Source: Apostichopus japonicus
Lineage: Eukaryota > Echinodermata > Holothuroidea > Aspidochirotida > Stichopodidae
Direction: 5' to 3'
NCBI RefSeq assembly: GCF_037975245.1
Contig: NC_092564.1
Coordinates: 22,047,984-22,111,983, forward strand
Length of the DNA: 64,000 nt
Part shown: in pieces, positions 46,984-59,900 of the stretch
Position numbering within the stretch: the stretch's first letter is position 1
How the letters are laid out: every line of letters begins with the position of its first letter
Notes under the pieces: generated by a model
What the model saw: only the letters and a program-made list of their open reading frames with translations
The model's database searches: none
What the model was told of the DNA's origin: nothing
Position numbers and translations under genes: made by a program

Positions 46984-47609
46984 GGGTGTTACTAAAACGA
47001 ATGACAATTGCGTTACACATAACGAATGACAATATGTTGTACACACTAAAAAAATACGTTGACTAAAACGAATGACAGTAATGACAGCACAGACATTTGC
47101 TTCAACCGGATATCAAAGTTCAGATTTCGTGTGTATCTAGATCTAGTAAAGTACGGACAAGATAAAAACGCACCTTATAGTAAGCGAAATTGTAAGTTTG
47201 ATTTTAAGAAGGAAATTTAACGTCATTTTTCCGATATGATTTGTTAGAAACTAACAATACTTTAATCTTGAAACGGCTTCAGTTATCTTTCTATATAAAT
47301 CTTCAGAGGTAAAAAGCACAGCACTCAAGCGCAATCTCACACAAAAACTTTCCCTGTGGTTTCTATCCGTAAATTACACAAAAACCCTTCAACCACGTAA
47401 CATGAGATTTTCCTCAAATCAATTTTGCGCAGAAAACCAGTAACCGCATTTACTCCACTCCGTTAATCATTCTATCTGCACTCAACACTGTCCTTCGCTG
47501 TCATTCGTTGTCATTCGTTGTCATTCGCTGTCATTCGCGAATGAATATTAACCCTGTACAAAATCAATTGTCATTCGGTCATTCGCTGTCATTCGTTTTA
47601 GTTTGTCCC
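46984..47609. mobile_element. TIR element with CGAATGACA subterminal repeats
   Basis: A 626-bp element with ends GGGTGTTACTAAAACGAATG and the complement of GGGACAAACTAAAACGAATG, flanked by TGTATGAG (46976-46983 and 47610-47617; a ninth base G also matches). CGAATGACA or its complement recurs at least ten times near the ends, in opposite orientation on each side. Non-coding. The 8-bp TSD fits hAT or P-type elements. Confidence 0.85.
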
Positions 47610-47781
47610 TGTATGAGGCAGTTGAGGCTGTAATATTTGCTTTTACGGAAGAAATCAACGGATGCTGTTTACTTGCTACCCTTGATTATACCTTTTGTAA
47701 ATTTTATTACATAATAATTTGAAATATTTTATCGTTGTTGCCTTTATCTAACCTCCAACGTTATTGCTGTATTTCTTTCAG

Positions 47782-47913
47782 ATTTTGTTACCTCTTCCTC
47801 ACCTGGTAGCATCATTCCAGTCATTGAAGTCAGTAGTGAATAGAGCAGCAACAATTGCCAATCACTCACCAGCAGCCAGTCCTGAAACCGTAACTTCAGA
47901 AGGTCTTGATAAT
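47782..47913 (+). CDS. YME1L1: YME1L exon a (N-terminal)
   Basis: Acceptor TATTTCTTTCAG, donor AAT/GTAAGA. Reads [20 protein letters not shown], resembling the vertebrate N-terminus VPLSHLINAF. Starts in phase 0 with no Met, so at least one upstream coding exon exists. Confidence 0.7.
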
Positions 47914-50900
47914 GTAAGATTTGTGATACTACAAAATCTCATCCTTGTGAAATAGATGTAAAATATGTTATCGTTTATTAGAAAAAGCAGGAATTTATTA
48001 AGTTACTATGAACTGAGCATTCATTACTCTGTAACAAATCATAACTCTTACTTAATAGAGGTAGGTACCAAATGACCACAAAAAAAAAAGAGACCAAAAT
48101 GCACTGGATGATAGTATCAAGTCTTAAACACATGCAAAACTAAAGAGGTTGTGCTAGTCGAACAGTATGTTGTCAGCACAAGTCATTAGAGTGATCCATG
48201 TGATATGAATTTTTTACTGTGCAGCAGAATAATGCAGCACCTCTTTGTTCATGTAATTTTGCTTAATTTTGCCATTTTGGTCCCCTCTCTGAGTAAAAAT
48301 TGCAGACTTGCATTGCATATATGGAGGATTGCAATTGAGCTTGTGACCAACCAGATAAAGCCTAAACCTTCTTCATTTTAACAAATTAAAAAAATGTTAT
48401 GATCATCGGAGTCCTGGGAAACATGTAGAAATAACGACAATCCTAAATGGCACTGTGACTGCAATTTGTGGTCTGTAATTCTGGTCATTTCACACCCTGT
48501 ATTGTTTGTTTGCTATGGCTCACATGTTCAAAACATTCCAGATCATACTTTTATATGTCATTCCAGGTTACAGCTTGCCTGACTGATCTTGGAATAACTA
48601 GAGACATTTTAAAGCAATGTACAGAGTTAAACTTCAGATCAGAACAACAGTATGAGGACCTACAAAGTTGGCACCAATTAACAAAAGCTGTCATTCAAAT
48701 GGATTTAGGTAAGAAAATGAGGAACCCACATTAACACATTGCTTATATTTGCACATTGGATTATTGAAGAGATTCCCACATGGAAGTGGAAGGTACAGTA
48801 GTTTCAATACTTGGTGCTTAAGTGTCAGTGGTGTATAGTACAAGTGCAGGATTTTAATCTATGCTATTTTCTTTATCTGTGGATGGAATATACATTTTTA
48901 ATGAGAACCAACCCATGTGCAAGACATATAAGACTATATTCAAAAGTTGATTTAACTGCATTGTGATATATTTCTTCTGTTTGTCTCTACGTCTAGATCC
49001 TCAATCATTGCCTGATATTCAGACACTTTGTTCACCTTCCAACATGAACCAACATAAAACTTGCTGGTTTCGTAATCAAAGAAGCACCCTCTTGCTAGGT
49101 GGACGGCATCCCAGTTATCTGCAAAATGGTCAGTAAATGTGGGTGATTTATTGTTATATGTTTGGTTAAAGGGGATATGTTAATCCCCCAACTACCCCCC
49201 CCCCCCTTCAAAGGGGTTACATGTGCTGAAGTGACTACAATGTTTCTTGAACTGTTTTGAAATATTATTAGCAAGGCAGTGTTTGCGGTGTTATCATGGA
49301 TGCACAGTTCTAGACAAGGCAGTTATTTGCTGTGTTTCAGTGCCATCTGGTGATACTTGAATATCAAACTTAATGTTTCTTTCAATAGTTGGAAATAATT
49401 AGGTAGAGTATATTGTTTTCACATATGGAAGGTAGTTATTATTTTAAAATTTAGGCCCATTTAAGTTATCCTTCGAATAATTCATGAACTGAAAGCTATG
49501 AAATTGTAAACATATCTAATATAAAGCTGTTTTTTTTAGGTGTTAGGGGGTGGGGGGGGGGGGAGCAGGAGGACCACTTTCCTGTCATTTTCCAGGTTGT
49601 ACTGAATGAAACTGGGGTGTGATCCCTTGTTCCAACAGTTTGTAAGACACTGGTTTCTGACTGGCACCCTAGCGTAGAATGTTCTATATAGATCATCACC
49701 AACTGAGACATGGATATCTCCATTAGTAGAGGTCACTGGTTCAAATGCCATTATCATCAATAATTTCTTTGCTCAATTGAATTGTTACATCTTGATGACA
49801 AACTCAAATCTTTCATAGGTATTGCTCCAAGTAGAGGGTTCAAAACGAAGAGATCCAGTAGCAAAAACAAGTTAACTTCCACACGGCTAAGAGAACAAGA
49901 AGGATTCCTTTCTGCATTATTCAGTGTGAGTTGCTTAATCAAATTTTCCTTGAAAATATTCTAAGTTTGGAACCTTACTAGACTGTCTACTAATTTAAGG
50001 TGATACCTGCAAGCCATTTAGCTCATTGCATCTGAAGTTGTACAGATTAGTCATTGCTGTCCATTGTTATGATAGTTGTGAACACCCTCTGGTTGGCTAA
50101 ACCCACCCAACCCAATCTCACCCATCCTTTCCTCTTATTAGATGCTCATTTAAGAGAATTATGAGTATTATAAGACTTAACTTCCCAAAATCATTCTTCA
50201 CAATGGTCTGGAAAAGACCTAATTCCCAAATAAGAAAGATAACTTCAATTGGGAGGAAACATTTCATGGTGAGCTGTGAGGTATATACATGATTTATGTG
50301 TATTATGATAGACCTTTAAGGTTTGTGATGGGAAACTTCCATAGAGGGCTATCAAGTTTTTCACATTACAAGCTTTCATTTTCTTTCCTCTAAAGCTACC
50401 TTCCATTGTTCTCAACCCCCACCCCATATCAGTGTAGCTAACTGGAAAACTTGTCTGTGTCACTTGGAGAACAAAGAGGAGAAATTGTTAACACAGGAGA
50501 GTTATTAACATACAGTTAGTTAATGAGACCTCCATAAGACCTTTTATAAATAACACCTGAAGCCACTCCATCCCATTTAACCAAGTAGTATATATGCAAC
50601 AATGTTTGTACCTCTTACATCATTGTTTACTTTCTATCTTTTTCCCCTTCTAAGTGGCGAAACAAAGAACCACCCCAACAGCTGGCAGACAAAGTGGACC
50701 ACGCCCTCTCCAAGAGTGAATCTTTAGTCTCTGATCAAAACTCCTTCAAGACAGGCTTCTTGGAGGGGTACCTGAAAGGAAAGGATGATCCTAAGAAATC
50801 TGAGCGGTGGAAGGGGTGGACGACTTTCATTGTGATAGGAATCCTAGGCTACATCTACCTCAAGATGATGTCGGTCTTCTGTAAGTTTACTTCATTTGAG

Positions 50901-53900
50901 AGGTAATTGGGTTATGAGTGCCCATAGTGATATGATCTCTCAAACAAATCTGATGAAGTTCTAGAAGCAATGAATTTCTTTCATTGCTATAGACATAACA
51001 AGCTGCATTTACATCAGGATGATATCAATGTATTGTAAGTTTGCTTGTATTTCATTTGAGGACAATTTGATCATGAGTAGCCATAGTGATATAACAGTAA
51101 CTTGCATCATATAAAGATGATTTATCAGAAAGCTATTGATACATGTAGGTCCACTTAAGTGCAAGAACCTTGCTGACCACTTGAACACAGTAATGCTCAA
51201 AAGTTGGAAACATTGTGTTCAATGATTGTTTGAGACTGTTCTTGTACAAAGAGTGGCAAGGAACCACTTATGTAATATACTCTATGGGCTCCCAGTTTTG
51301 GGTTTGGAATGAAGAGCTTTCCTTGGGGTTGCTTAAAAGTTAGGCTACAAAGCAGATACAATGGAGTGTGAGAAACTGGAGTAAACACCTCTGCCGTTTA
51401 AATTCTGGGGATATCTCCATTGCAGCCATCAGGGATTTGCAGAGAAAATTAAATATATATTCCATACATTTGCATGACACTAAGGTCAGTGGCTAATGTG
51501 TTGACATGTCTGTTGCATCTCATGTATCTTCCTCCTTTTGTAGCTCGGGTATCTATTATCGGTACATCTACCGTTGACTCCATTAATGTCAGTGATGTCT
51601 CCTTCAACGATGTTCGAGGGGTAAGATAGATTTATTAAACTTCTCATACTGTTTATTATAGAAAGTTACAATCTTCCTGCAATCGGTTGAAAATTAGGTA
51701 TGATTATGGAAATTTATTAATTGCTGCACTTAGTCGTTGCACTTTGTAATAGAGTGTTCTTTGTCCTATTTTTCTATCTGATCTGAGCTGTATTTTGCTG
51801 TCTATGTCTGAAAATGTATACTGTTTTATTTATTTTGAGATACTACTACATATAAACATAGTAATAACTCTAAATATAGTATGCAGAACACATTAAGTAA
51901 GATTAAGTAGGATTAAAACTCTTTTTGAACACAAGTCAAATGCACTGATAGCATGGATTGCAAATTTGCTTTTGGTGCTGATACTACTTGCTGTTATGCC
52001 TTAATTGCCTTGGTGCCCTGTAAAAGTTTTGAAAATTGCCTTTGGTGCCCAGTAAACTTTGAAAATTGCCTTGGTGTCCTATTGAAAGTTGCTGTTGTGC
52101 TCTACCATGGCAATGAAAATCCAAGGCAATTTGTAACTTGCCTATAAATGTTGCCTTACACCTCTCTTAATTTAAGCCCTGCTTTGAAATAAGTAAAGCA
52201 CCTCAAGTACAGCCATTTACACATGTGTCATATTCCTTTATGTTTTACACTATGGCAGATTGATGAAGCTAAGAATGAATTGGAGCATGTGGTTAATTAT
52301 CTGAAAGATCCTGATAAGTACACCAATCTTGGAGGGAAACTTCCCAAAGGTAAGGTGACACTACTGTAGGAAAGACAGCTGGTTTGGTTTGTGTTGTGCC
52401 CTGCAATTGTCAGTTCATTGCTTTATTTGCTTTCTTTCACATGATTGAAGGTGCAGCACTGTTCCAGTGTATGCTTTCCCGAATTGTCTTGGTACCACAG
52501 AAAAATTGAAAATTTTATAACTAGAATTTGGTTTGTCATAGTTATCTGCTTTAACCAAACAACTGATCAAGGCCTTCATCAGTCAATAAATCAATCAGTC
52601 AGTCAATAAATGCTCACATTTTTAATACATTTATTGACTTTGAATAGGTGTTCTGCTAGTGGGTATTCCAGGGACAGGAAAGACTTTACTTGCCAGAGCT
52701 GTGGCTGGAGAAGCCAATGTACCCTTCTATTATGCATCCGGTTCAGACTTTGATAATATGTTTGTCGGTTCTGGTGCCAAGAAAGTCAGAGATGTGTTTG
52801 GTAAGTAGGAGTTATATGCAGATAATAGGAATGATGTTGCAGAGTTATTGCTGCCTGATGTTGCTATGTGATATACATATGTATAACCTGTTGGAGCAAG
52901 TTACGATACATTTCCTGCATAAAGATGTGTTTGCTAAGTTAACAAGTTTTCATGACCAGTGAACAGGCCAGCTAGTTGCACAGAAGGATGCATCTGTGTC
53001 TCCTTGTTTTGTTGTTGTTCATTGTGTTATTATGTCTTCAATCAATTCAATTACTAAACATTACTGGAAGTACATCGGTCTTTATGATTTCTAGGCAGTT
53101 TCCATGCATATACTCTTCAGAGTATTTCAGTGATCACCATGGCCATATTTAACAGATTTATTGTTGGATTATATTGCAGCGGAAGCCAAACTGACCACTC
53201 CCTGTGTTATTTTTATTGATGAGCTTGACTCTGTTGGCGGCAAGCGTGTTGATTCCCCGTTGCACCCATATGCCAGACAAACCATCAATCAGCTCCTGTC
53301 CGAAATGGATGGATTCAAACAAAACGAAGGCATCGTGGTTTTGGCTGCCACTAATTTTGCTGAGTCGTTGGATAAGTAAGTAGACGAGAGATTGGTACAG
53401 TGTTACAGGATATATTCCATGTTATTGCTTTTGTGATAAAGTTCCTGGTTGCATTTCAAAACAAGCCAAGGCACAACCACAGTCCACTTCTTACCAGACT
53501 TAGTACTAAGAATGTCCTTAGTGTTCCTACCAAATGTTAGTGAAGATGCGATAGTCTATAACAATTGTTATAAAATGAGCAATTGGTGGGTACTAAGCCT
53601 CACTAGTTTATAACAAAAGCCACATTGGTCTAAGACTATGATTTGGATAAGCTGGTATGAAACCTTCATTGTCATTTGCTTGACAATGAATGTATTGCAT
53701 GGATGTACTTGTATTTTCAAATGAAATACTTATAGGCATCACGCTCACACATTATTTAGAACAGATGTTGCATCTATTTCAGGTTTCCTGCAGTTGTTTT
53801 ACAATTGTTTCCTCTATTGTGCTTTTCAGAAATCTACAATATATTAACTCTTTTTCAGAGCACTAACAAGACCAGGACGATTTGATGTGACAGTGACAGT

Positions 53901-56900
53901 CCCAAGACCTGATGCTAGAGGACGACAGCAGATTTTAGACTTGTATCTTGGGAAGATAAAAGTTGGGCCTGGTGAGGAATACTTGTAAAAACTTTATCTA
54001 AATGTTGCCATGATTTAATTGCAATTTTGTGGAAATTTTGTTGTTGTTGTTTAGATCTGCACTTCTTGTGGGTGATCTTGATCCTGAGCTATTTATTAAA
54101 GATTGAGAATATCATAAATATAATCATAGCATTTCATGTTAGACATGCTCTTGACTATTTTGTTGTTTTTTGTGGTTTACTTTTGTTTTTCTTCATAGAT
54201 GTGGATGTGGAAGTCTTAGCAAGAGGTACCGTAGGCTTCACAGGTAGGTACCCTCTTAACATGACCTTAGACATTGACAGCTGTTCTAACCTTTGGGTCA
54301 TTTATTCACTGTTTCAAAGGCGCAAAGTGTAGTAGAGAGAAAGAATCAGCATAAAAATGTCATTCCTTAAATCTTTTTCATAAATAATGAAAGGAACACT
54401 AGGTGGCAGCTGTGACCATTCTCTGCTTAAAATGTTCAGAAGAGATCGTTTTAGTGCTCATTAGTGAGATGAACAGTGGTCTAAACATAACCAAAGGAAT
54501 TGGTAGCCAGTTGCTGCTAGTATCACTCAAGATTTTGATCATGCCCTCCAAAAATCTGTACCAAATGCATTATATTCAATTTATTTTCTGTCCTGTAGAA
54601 TCCGGACTATGTTAGATTTCTTTTTGAAGCTTTTAGAACCCTGTTTAATCATCATTGGTCCTAGGAAGTAGTTAAAGATGTTGTTGATAGGATATAAGAA
54701 ACACTGCTTAAAAGATGCCAATATTAACAGACATTATCCATCAAAGTAACAATTTGTCCACAGGAGCTGATTTGCAGAACCTGGTCAACCAAGCCGCTCT
54801 GGAGGCAGCACGGAGGGAGAAGGAATATGTGGATATGTCTGACGTGGAGTTTGCTAAGGATAAAATATTAATGGGTAAGTTACTTAAAGCATGGAAAGAC
54901 ACCACACAACTCCACACAACATGGGTAAGAGAATTGTTAATATATAATATAATAATATATAATAATAAGCAAATATTTATATAGCGCTTTATGCAAAGGC
55001 CTCAAAGCGCTTAAAACAAGTACACAAATATGCAAGACAAATCACTGTAAATTTTGGAATAAATGTGTTTTCAAGAGACGCTTAAAACAGTCAACCGATG
55101 GTGCATTGCGAATTGAAGATGGTAGATTGTTCCAGAGTTGAGGTGCAGCAGAGATGAAGGCTCTTTCTCCATAAAACTTTGTGTTTGGGGTATGGCTGGT
55201 GGCAAGAAGACACTTTGTAGACGAGCGAAGTTGGCGTTGAGGATGATACTGAGGAATTAAATTTGTAATGTAACCAGGAGCAAGGGAGTGTTGTGATTTG
55301 TACGTTAAGAGGAGGAGCTTATAAATTGACCGATGTTTTACTGGAAGCCAATGGAGTGATTGAAGCACTGGAGACATGTGATCATGACGCGATGAACATG
55401 ATATTAACCGGGCAGCAGAATTCTGAACAGTTTGAAGTTTTTTCAGTGTAGAGTCAGGAAGGCCAAATAAAAGGGAGTTACAGTAGTCAAGCCTGGGCAT
55501 TATCAAGGAACATACAAGTTTTGTAGTGATATCTTTGGTTAAAAACTTCCGTATCCGGCTGATCTTCCGTACGGCATTGTATGATGATTTGCAAACAGCA
55601 TTGACCTGTTGTTTCATGCTTAGATGGGGATCCAGTACAACTCCTAGACTTTTGACGTGCGTGGACGGAGTGATGGTAGTCTGATCAATTTTGACTGAAA
55701 TAGATTTGATTGTTGTGGATTTAAATTGCGAGGTAGCATGGAGGATTTCAGTCTTTGAGTCATTGATAAAAAGATTGTTTGATATAGCCCATGATTTTAC
55801 ATCTGCAATACAGTTTTGGATTTTCTGAATAGCATCGGAACAATGATCAGGATGGAAAGATGTGAATAACTGAATGTCATCAGCATAAATAACAGTTTGC
55901 ATATTAGCTGAAATGATTAAATCATGCAATGGAGCTACATACAAGGTGTAAAGTAACGGCCCCAGAACTGAGCCTTGTGGGACTCCAGTTGCAAGCGTAA
56001 CTTCCTTTGACAGATTTTGATCCACAATAACACATTGGGTACGGTTTGCTAAGTATGATTTCATCCAATACAATGGAATTCCATCAACACCATATCTTTC
56101 ATGCAAACGTGTTAAAAGTGTTTGGTGATTAATTGTGTCGAAGGCGGATGAGAAATCCAACAGGACTAGTAAAGCATCTTTACGCTCATCAAGGGCACAG
56201 AGAAGGCTATTCTGCACATAAAGTTGAGCAGTTTCTGTGCTGTAATTTGCTCGATATGCAGATTGCATTCTCGCATAGAGATCATTGTTTGAAAGATAAT
56301 CTTGAAACTGTTTGCAAACAATACGTTCGATTAGCTTGGATAGATAAGGGAGGTTTGATATAGGTCTGTAATTTGCAAGATTATTAGCATCAAGCTTGGG
56401 TTTTTTAATATGAGGAATTATCACCGCTTGCTTCAGTGAGCATGGTAACTGACCTGAAGTTAAAGAAAGATTAACAATTTTCGTGATGACTGGTAGTAAG
56501 TCTGAGATACACTCCTTGAAGACAAATGTTGGCAAAGGATCCAAAAAACAAGAGGTAACTGGTGACGAGTTAATAACTTCTAAAACATCTTGTTCACTCA
56601 CTTCTTTGAAAGCAGTAAAAACTGACTTTGATTTACATTGTTCCATCGGAGTATTACCAGTCCCATAGTCAGGATAAGCATGTTGGAGAGAATTTACTTT
56701 TTGTTGAAAGAAATCAACAAATCGATTGGCAAGATTCTCAGCGACATCATATTTTGGGAGGGTATTATCCACTTCCGGTGAAGTTAGCTTATTTACAATA
56801 CGAAACATATCCTTCTGGTTTGCGGAGGTAATCTGTTGTCGAAAATAACAGGACTTTGCGGAGATTAGCAAATCTTTGTAATGTTTACATTGAGTCATGT

Positions 56901-59900
56901 ACAGCTGTTTGTGTACAATGAGACCGGAGTGTTTATATTTTCTTTCACATTTGCGTTTCTCACGTTTTGCTAATCGGATGTCTCTGCTGTACCATTTTGC
57001 CCTTGGGCGCATAATTACAGCCTTTCTTGTGACAGGTGCATGTTTATCTATAATTGTCCTAAGAACTGAGTAATATTGGTCCACAAGAGAGTCAAGAGAA
57101 CTTTGCGGATTTAGCAGTAAAGATGAGGATCCAATGTCACAATGAAATTGGTCAAAATCAATGTTCTTTAGGTTGCGCCTTTGAGTGAATTTCCTGACAG
57201 GAGGTGGTCGGTCCATATTAATGAGGCAACTTACAACTGAGTGGTCAGAAGTACATAAATGTTCATCATGCACACACGTACATTTAACAAGATCCGAGTC
57301 TTTATGTGAAATGATAAGATCAAGTGTATGTCCATTTCTGTGGGTTGGACCAGAGACATGTTGCTGGAAATCAAAAGCTTGGAGTAAGTCATCAAAAGAA
57401 GCAAAGTTTTGATCTGATGGAACATCAACATGAATATTGAAATCCCCCATGATAAGCAAGGGGGTTGTGGAAGAGGATAAAAATTGAAGTAGAGATGAAA
57501 AATCATCGATGAACATTGCAAAAGTTAATTTATTTTTGTTGTTTGGGGGAGGCCTATATAGTCCGATCATGCGTATTGTTGATTTTGATGACGAAATGTT
57601 GAGATCGATGAACTCAAAAGACCTAAGATTGCCACTGTCATTTAATTTCACATCAAAACTCTTCCTATATATGGTAAGAATACTATCCAGTGAGGGTCAG
57701 AACAATACAACTTTAACTTGTCAAAGAGTAATACATCCAAAACATAACAAGCTTTTAATGTGGTTGAAAGTGCTATGATATGGGTAAGAACATTGTCACC
57801 TTTAAAATAAAAGTCATATTAGTGTAAGATCCTGATGGGTAAAAGTAGTTGATAACAATGGCCCAAAAACCCATATGTTATTAAGAGTACAAAGATTCTT
57901 GTTGTATTTTTAGCATTCCTTAGAAGAATCGTGAAATTTTCTCCCTTTTGTAATATTAATTTCTAAGCTTCTTATTCATAAAATGTTTGAAATTATAGTT
58001 GAAATATATTAAATAGTACTGAATTTAATCTGCACGGTCTACCTGCAGTCTTTACATTTTATCAGTAAACCCTAATTCACAACATGAAGCTTGTTTCTAT
58101 GCTATTGTCATCCCAGTTAATACATCAACCTGCAGTCTTTACATTTTATAAGTAAACGCTAATTCACAACATGAGGCTTGTTTCTATGCTATTGTCATCC
58201 CAGTTAATACATCAACCTGCAGTCTTTACATTTTATCAGTAAACCCTAATGCACAACATGAAGCTTGTTTCTATGCTATTGTCAGTTTAATCAAATCAGC
58301 TGGCAGTCAAATGAATCAGCAAACAGCTTACTCTTTTAGTCTATCTACCATTTAATCTCAGCTAAAGTTTGTAATTATTTACAATATGCCTTTATATTGC
58401 CAATACTCTAAAAGTCTAATCATTTGATACATTACAGGCCCAGAAAGGAAGAGTGCCCAAATTGATGTGAAGAATCTTGAAATCACAGCTTACCATGAAG
58501 GAGGTCATGCATTGGTTGCCTTCTACACTCAGGATGCTAGACCTATAAATAAAGCCACCATCATGCCCAGAGGCCCAACTTTAGGTCATGTAAGTTATAA
58601 TTATGATAAAGTAGTGGTCTGTAATCAGGTATTCTACCACCCATTTCTTTCCAATATTTTCATTCTTGTCTATGATTGGCTGATATGGTATCATGTGATC
58701 GTTCCTGACTATCCATTCTGTTTCCAATATGGATAGTAGCCTTAATTAGCAGCACAAACTGCTACAAGTACATCACTTTTGGATGGCATATAGATGGTCA
58801 TTTGTTGCTATGCAACAGGGTGCAGTGTCACTTTCACAGACATTGACAAATCACATCTTATTTACAATATACATGATTTCTATACCAAGTGGATATTTTA
58901 TGCTTTTAACTTTCAATTTTAAGCCAATCTGGATAGTTGTTAAGGGAGCAGAACCCCTCTCCAGACTACCTTTTAATTAATTTTGATTTTAATTAATTTT
59001 AGGAGTTGCCTTTTAATGACAACCAGGGGGGGGGGGGGGCTCTTGAAACTGTCTTTGAAAGTGTAAGATAAGAAACATAATTTGATATTTTTGTGTAAAG
59101 GTGGAAGGAGCCTGTGTTTCTTCTGTTGTTTTGACAACTGGTAAATTTATATATTAATACATATATATATAAATCTATCTATATATATATCAGATGGCTA
59201 CCACTTAATGAGGGAACCAGTAACAAAATAAATAAGGTTCAAATAATTAAATATCCCTTTCTTTATGTAGATCAAACAATAATATTAAACTTCTTATACT
59301 AGGTTTTGCAATGGAATATGACAGGTAGGATACATTCTCATGTACAACCAACTCAATAATGAACAAAGTTTGGATTCTTTCTGGGTTTACAGTCCTGCCT
59401 CTAGCAGTTATGTGCAGCTCTCCTATTTTTCTTCTCCAATGTATTTGTTATTGGGGCTCTTTGTCTTTCATTTCATCCTCATTACTAATTAAAGGAATGT
59501 GACATTTTAACAATAATCTCTTGAGGTCTCTTTGGTGTCTCCTATATTGTTGAGCTTCTTCTTGGACTACATATGAGCTTGGTTGGGAGTACAAGCCACA
59601 ACAATGGCAGGTTTCCATTCTTTCCCAATTCTAACCCTGATCGAATCCCCAGGTTTAATTGGAGATAGGTCCTTAGTACCAAGATTGCAATATCTAGTTT
59701 GCTTTTCTGCTCTTTTCGTTAGTTTCTGTTTGACTTGTGAAGGATTACAAGGTTTCAAGAGTTTGGGGGAGGTAGGTAGAGTTGTTTGGACAGCTCAGCC
59801 TTGCTGACTGCCAATGCCACCCTGTGTCCTTCTGGAGGAGAATTATAAATACTTTAGAAACTGTAGACAAATTTTGCCATATAATTGACCATGCTCAAGA

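Larger units (their letters stand above)
54938..57779 (-). mobile_element. L2/CR1-type LINE in YME1L intron 12, antisense
   Basis: About 2.84 kb between the near-duplicates at 54921-54937 and 57780-57796 (ATGGGTAAGA plus ATTGT, 15 of 17 identical), which I read as the TSD. Coding is on the minus strand. The 3' end has a hairpin (AGCGCTTT...AAAGCGCT, 54983-55011) and an AT-rich TAATAATA tail, as in L2-type LINEs. It is 5'-truncated inside the endonuclease. The long open frame makes it one of the youngest elements here. Confidence 0.88.

Noticed and set aside
46976-47760. First coding exon of YME1L upstream of 47782
   Set aside because: No ATG-led stretch with a good donor and similarity to the YME1L N-terminus could be found, so exon 1 is left unassigned.
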